The translations under genes were made by a program, and so were the position numbers. Positions 60,504 through 64,000 of a stretch of DNA of 64,000 bases are shown in pieces. The first letter of the stretch is position 1, and every line of letters begins with the position of its first letter. Below the pieces are notes generated by a model, which saw only the letters and a program-made list of their open reading frames with translations, searched no databases and had not been told where the DNA came from. This DNA is from Paraburkholderia sacchari (GTDB lineage Bacteria; Pseudomonadota; Gammaproteobacteria; Burkholderiales; Burkholderiaceae): NCBI RefSeq assembly GCF_000785435.2, contig NZ_JTDB02000005.1:310001-374000 (forward strand), in the 5' to 3' direction.

Positions 60504-61907
60504 ATGCAGGCCAGCAGTAATCAAACGAAACTACATCGAGGCCTGAATCAGAGGCAGATGCGTCTGATCGCCTTGGGTTCAACTATTGGCGTCGGCCTGT
60601 TCCTGGGCTCAGCCAGTGCGATCAAGATGGCGGGTCCTGCCATCCTTCTATCGTATCTCATCGGCGGGGCAATGATTTTCATCATCATGCGCGCGCTTGG
60701 TGAGATGTCTGTGCACGATCCCGTAGCAGGCTCTTTCGCCCGCTACGCAAACAACTATTTGGGGCCTCTCGCCGGGTATATCACGGGCTGGAATTACTGG
60801 TTCCTGTGGGTTGTCACCTGCATTGCGGAGATCACCGCAGTCGGCATCTACATGCACGTGTGGTTCCCAGATGTCCCACGTTGGATCTGGGCACTCAGTG
60901 CATTGGCCATCATGGGCTCAGTGAACCTGTTGACCGTGAAAGCATACGGTGAGTTCGAGTTCTGGTTTGCGCTCATCAAGGTCATCACCATCGTTGTCAT
61001 GATCGCTGTCGGGGCGGGAATGATTGTGTTTGGATTGGGCAATCATGGCGTCGCGTTGGGTATCTCCAACCTGTGGGCCCACGGTGGCTTTGCCCCGAAC
61101 GGCGCACAGGGCGTGCTTATGTCGATGCAGATGGTGATGTTCGCCTATCTGGGCGTCGAAATGGTTGGCCTTACGGCAGGCGAAGCTGAAAATCCCCAAA
61201 AGACGATCCCAGGCGCAATCAACTCGGTGTTCTGGCGCATTCTGATTTTCTACGGTGGCGCACTGTTCGTTATCCTGTCGATCTATCCGTGGAACGAGAT
61301 CGGCACGCAGGGTAGCCCATTCGTGATGACCTTCGAACGACTCGGCATCAAGACAGCTGCGGGCATCATCAACTTCGTTGTGTTGACCGCTGCGCTGTCG
61401 TCGTGCAACGGCGGGATTTTCAGCACTGGCCGTATGCTCTACAACCTTGCCCTGCAAAGCCAGGCTCCGAAGGCTTTTGGTCTTGCCACAGCATCCGGTG
61501 TTCCGCGCAATGCCATTCTCGTCTCGATGGTTGCGTTACTTGCTGGTGTGTTGCTCAACTACCTGGTGCCGGAAAAGGTATTCGTGTGGGTGACGTCGAT
61601 TTCCACCTTCGGTGCAATCTGGACGTGGGTCATCATTCTCATTACGCAAATGAAGTTCCGCTCCAATCTCAGCGCAAACGAGAAGCGTAATCTGAAGTTC
61701 AGGATGCCTTTCTATCCATATGGATCGTGGATAGCTCTCGCTTTTCTGGTAATTGTCATTGGCCTGATGGCGTACTTCCCTGATACGCGAATTGCGCTCT
61801 ACGTGGGACCCGCCTGGCTCGTGCTGCTCACCGTGTTGTACTACGTATTGAAGCTCGAACCCCAGGATGCCAAGTTTGGTTCGATGGCGCGATCTGAACG
61901 TGGTTGA
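60504..61907 (+). CDS. Amino acid permease (ProY/GABA-permease type)
   Basis: A 467-residue APC permease with about twelve membrane segments. IALGSTIGVGLFLGSASAIK and IMRALGEMSVHDPVAGSFAR define the family. Strong similarity by eye to the hutH-linked permease at 25.3 kb, including the NLWAHGGFAPNGAQG loop, but the GC content of third positions is visibly lower, so a different history is likely. ATG at 60504 with GGAG upstream; an upstream frame of 54 residues is unsupported. Substrate unknown (proline, histidine, aromatic or GABA). Followed by a strong terminator. Confidence 0.88.
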   Translation: MQASSNQTKLHRGLNQRQMRLIALGSTIGVGLFLGSASAIKMAGPAILLSYLIGGAMIFIIMRALGEMSVHDPVAGSFARYANNYLGPLAGYITGWNYWFLWVVTCIAEITAVGIYMHVWFPDVPRWIWALSALAIMGSVNLLTVKAYGEFEFWFALIKVITIVVMIAVGAGMIVFGLGNHGVALGISNLWAHGGFAPNGAQGVLMSMQMVMFAYLGVEMVGLTAGEAENPQKTIPGAINSVFWRILIFYGGALFVILSIYPWNEIGTQGSPFVMTFERLGIKTAAGIINFVVLTAALSSCNGGIFSTGRMLYNLALQSQAPKAFGLATASGVPRNAILVSMVALLAGVLLNYLVPEKVFVWVTSISTFGAIWTWVIILITQMKFRSNLSANEKRNLKFRMPFYPYGSWIALAFLVIVIGLMAYFPDTRIALYVGPAWLVLLTVLYYVLKLEPQDAKFGSMARSERG

Positions 61908-61941
61908 TCCAGGTTAGAACTAAAATCAGACAGTCGTAGTG

Positions 61942-61990
61942 AAAAAAGAAAGGCCTGTTAGCACGATCAAATGCTAACGGGCCTTTCTTC
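61942..61990 (+). terminator. Strong rho-independent terminator after the permease
   Basis: A 17-bp stem with one G-T pair (61947-61963 with 61972-61988) and 8-base loop; the stem ends in a T-rich arm (cctttcttc), and an A-run precedes it, so it may work both ways. Confidence 0.85.
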
Positions 61991-62166
61991 CATGTGGGCG
62001 TAACATCATGCCGCGACGCAAGTCCGGGGACTCGCGACGCCAGATTTCGACGGCTGGCGGCCGCAGTGTAATATTGCCTTCGCCGGGGTTCCGGCGGCCT
62101 CTCCGAATTTCCACACCTTCACACCAGGCCGCGCGCAACGCGCGCGGCGCTCACCTTGCCACGCTC

Positions 62167-62901
62167 ATGAACATCGATTCCGCCATCGTCGACGCGTTCG
62201 CGCCCACCGGCACGCTGCGCGCTTCCATCAATCTCGGCAATCCCATTCTCGCGGGGCGCGACCCGGCTTCGGGCGAAGCGTCCGGCGTGTCCGTCGATCT
62301 TGCGCGGGCGTTCGCGCAGCAACTCGGCGTACCGCTTGAACTCGTCCTGTTCGATACGGCGGCGCAGTCCGTGGAAGCGGTGAGCGAGGAGCGCGCCGAC
62401 TTCGGTTTCTTCGCCGTCGATCCCAAACGCGGAGAGACCATCGCCTTCACCGCGCCTTATGTGCTGATCGAAGGCTTCTACCTGGTGCGCGACGACTCGC
62501 CGGTGCGCGCCAATGCCGAGGTGGACCAGCCGCACAACCGCGTCGCGGTCGGCAAGGGCAGTGCATACGATCTCTTTCTCACGCGCGAGTTGAAGGCCGC
62601 GCAAATCGTGCGCGCGCCGTCGTCGCCAGCGGTCGTGCAGACGTTCCTCGACCAGGGGCTCGAAGTGGCGGCAGGCGTGAAGCAGCAGCTCGAAGCGGAT
62701 GCGCGCAAGACGCCAGGGCTGCGTCTGCTCGACGAGCGCTTCATGGTCATCCGCCAGGCGATGGGCGTCGCGAAGCAGCGTGGCCCGCGCGCGGCCGCGG
62801 TGCTTGGCGAATTTGTCGAGGCGATGAAGGCGTCGGGCTTCGTGGCTGAATCACTTGCGCGCCATGGCATCGAGGGCGCTTCGGTTGCGCCGGCTGCTTA
62901 A
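62167..62901 (+). CDS. Periplasmic-binding-protein-like protein lacking a signal peptide
   Basis: A 244-residue type II solute-binding (SBP family 3) fold. GTLRASINLGNPILAGRDPA, SGVSVDLARAFAQQLGVPLE, ADFGFFAVDPKRGETIAFTA and PYVLIEGFYLVRDDSP are family parts. It starts MNIDSAIVDAFAPTGTLRAS at 62167, which is soluble, and the DNA upstream does not encode a convincing secretion signal in frame. So it may be cytosolic (sensor or enzyme-like) or have lost its leader. No clear ribosome site. No transporter genes adjoin. Confidence 0.75.
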   Translation: MNIDSAIVDAFAPTGTLRASINLGNPILAGRDPASGEASGVSVDLARAFAQQLGVPLELVLFDTAAQSVEAVSEERADFGFFAVDPKRGETIAFTAPYVLIEGFYLVRDDSPVRANAEVDQPHNRVAVGKGSAYDLFLTRELKAAQIVRAPSSPAVVQTFLDQGLEVAAGVKQQLEADARKTPGLRLLDERFMVIRQAMGVAKQRGPRAAAVLGEFVEAMKASGFVAESLARHGIEGASVAPAA

Positions 62902-62902
62902 A

Positions 62903-63289
62903 GGCGTCCATAGGGACTTCTGGGAGGCGTGGAAGGCGATCAGCGGGCCCGTCGAGGCCGCGGTCGGCGCGCAGCCGGTGCCTTTGGTTGGTCACTCGCT
63001 GGGCGCCGCGATCGTCATTATGTCGGCGGTGGAGATGACGCTAGCGGGCAGGGCTCCGGTCTCTGTGTACGGCTTCGAGCCGCCGCGCGTGAGCACGGGA
63101 CTCGGCGTGCGCAGGCTGCTCGCCAATGTGCACGTAGTGCTCTTCAAGAACGGCAGCGACGTGGTCCCGTACATGCCGCTCGGCTGGAATCATGCCGCGT
63201 TGCTCACACATATCGGCAAGTCGGCGTTTCCCAACGGCCAAGATCACGTGCTCGCGCGAGTGATCGAAGCACACCCCGGCACCGCCTGA
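62903..63289 (+). pseudogene. C-terminal half of a class 3 lipase-like protein
   Basis: From 62903 the frame reads GVHRDFWEAWKAISGPVEAA, then QPVPLVGHSLGAAIVIMSAV with the nucleophile elbow GHSLGAA, VYGFEPPRVSTGL, a D in NGSDVVPYMPLG and a final His in QDHVLARVIEAH. These match the second half of Lipase_3-type proteins. The N-terminal lid half (about 90-100 residues) is absent, and the frame has no plausible start of its own, so it is probably a 5'-truncated relic fused to the end of the upstream gene. Confidence 0.65.
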
Positions 63290-63448
63290 TGTATTCGGTA
63301 GGAGATTGCGGACTACCGCTTCCATCCGATGCCGCGTCGCCTCATCGAAGCGCCATGTCCGCTTCCGCTGTATTCCCACCGCATAAGCGCATCTTGCCAG
63401 GACCAAATCCGTAAAAACTAAAGCGGTCTTAAACACTACTTTTACTTC

Positions 63449-63578
63449 TCCCCGGTTGGCGCGAATGTTGGTATGCGCACAGAGGAGAAAATAACGTCCA
63501 ACAATAATCCTCGTGCTAACCGAGCCTCATTTTGAAAACCAATGCGGGTTGCATAAGCCAAATTTTACCAACCGGGGA
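63449..63578. repeat. 11-bp inverted repeat flanking a lipoprotein promoter
   Basis: tccccggttgg (63449-63459) and its exact reverse complement ccaaccgggga (63568-63578), 108 bases apart. The right arm overlaps the ribosome-binding region of the lipoprotein gene. It may be paired regulator sites or the base of an RNA structure that hides the ribosome site. Confidence 0.6.
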
Positions 63579-63586
63579 AATCGGAA

Positions 63587-64000
63587 ATGAAAAGAGGAAT
63601 TTGGGCTGCGCTTGCTGTATTGCCGTTTGTTGCTGCATGTGGCGGAGGAAGTGATGGGCCGTGCAAGCAGTTGACTAGCGCCGGGTGGGTTGCGTGCACA
63701 CCTTCCACGACGCCGCCGAAGGTCGACACCTCAATTCCTGAGGGAATCTGGGGTGGCGGCACGAGCGATGGTCTGGCAGTTTCGACGCTTGTTCTCGAGA
63801 CCGGTCAATATTTCATCGTACCCACTTCAACGAGCGGCATCGGACTAGTTGAAGGGATGATGAGCGGAAACAACGGCAATATCTCTGATCCAGCCGCAGT
63901 CATCTATCCCGCATCAAATGTGCCTGTCGCGGGCACGCTGTCGGGATCATTCAGCGCCAAAAAGACACTGACCGGCACGGTATCGGCGAACGCAGCGCTA
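63587..64000 (+). CDS. Lipoprotein of unknown function, C-terminus cut by window edge
   Basis: 138 codons are open to the edge. MKRGIWAALAVLPFVAAC is a lipoprotein signal peptide with the acylated Cys at residue 18, followed by GGGSDGP, so the protein should be in the outer membrane. The mature part is Gly/Ser/Thr-rich with repeated beta-strand-like stretches (IPEGIWGGGTSDGLAVSTLV, ETGQYFIVPTSTSGIGLVEG) and may be a beta-barrel-like or adhesin-type domain. GGGGA precedes ATG 63587. Family not recognised. Confidence 0.8.
   Translation, partial: MKRGIWAALAVLPFVAACGGGSDGPCKQLTSAGWVACTPSTTPPKVDTSIPEGIWGGGTSDGLAVSTLVLETGQYFIVPTSTSGIGLVEGMMSGNNGNISDPAAVIYPASNVPVAGTLSGSFSAKKTLTGTVSANAAL

Noticed and set aside
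1..64000. CRISPR arrays, rRNA, tRNA, transposases, integrases, prophage genes
   Set aside because: Looked for across the window; no repeat-spacer pattern, cloverleaf or mobile-element protein was seen. The insert at 28.7-29.5 kb has no recombinase.

Overview
The window reads as a chromosomal segment of a high-G+C beta-proteobacterium of the Burkholderiaceae, most like Paraburkholderia or Caballeronia. The basis is the gene content (fused indolepyruvate oxidoreductase, phn and hut clusters, small Burkholderia-type hypothetical proteins, many LysR, MarR and Lrp regulators) and the uniform GC-rich codon use. Genus and species cannot be settled from the sequence alone. No rRNA, tRNA, CRISPR array, transposase or integrase was found.

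Layout. 0-6 kb: partial Lrp regulator, class III aminotransferase, a decayed tartrate/isopropylmalate dehydrogenase start, Kup potassium transporter and GH15 glucoamylase/trehalase. 6-11 kb: an unknown small protein, an MFS transporter, a secreted propeller-discoidin protein and a CHASE3-GGDEF cyclase. 11-15.6 kb: MarR with a divergent YciI-GST pair, a 3-hydroxyacyl-CoA dehydrogenase and three small or unknown proteins. 15.6-18.9 kb: a 2-oxoacid dehydrogenase operon (E1alpha, E1beta, E2). 19-25 kb: an LRR-kinase fusion, then an overlapping pair made of a sugar-binding-type lipoprotein and a dCache-HAMP-PAS-GGDEF-EAL protein, then a cupin. 25.3-28.6 kb: hutH and a permease (hutT-like) under two near-identical HutC-type operators. 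The divergent side is interrupted by a lower-G+C insert (28.7-29.5 kb) carrying an orphan protein with deaminase-like zinc motifs. 29.6-41 kb: orphan ABC binding protein, chemoreceptor, LysR plus giant indolepyruvate oxidoreductase, DUF305 plus YVTN propeller pair, LysR. 41.2-45.1 kb: an acyl-CoA dehydrogenase/SDR/kinase-like/phosphatase operon. 45.2-45.7 kb: a TumE-TumA toxin-antitoxin locus whose toxin has lost its middle. 45.7-59.4 kb: Na/Pi cotransporter and a complete 2-aminoethylphosphonate operon (phnW, phnA, phnY, phnS, phnT, phnU, phnV) with a DeoR regulator and a divergent FAD/GcvT oxidoreductase. 59.5-64 kb: YbaK-type deacylase, a second permease, a binding protein without signal peptide, a lipase fragment and a truncated-by-window lipoprotein.

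How genes work together. The phn block imports 2-aminoethylphosphonate (PhnSTUV) and converts it through phosphonoacetaldehyde (PhnW) and phosphonoacetate (PhnY) to acetate and phosphate (PhnA). The hut block imports and deaminates histidine. The 41-45 kb block looks like acyl-CoA oxidation. The most unusual items are the deaminase-like insert in the hut control region, the binding-protein/c-di-GMP pair, the gutted TumE gene and the LRR-kinase.
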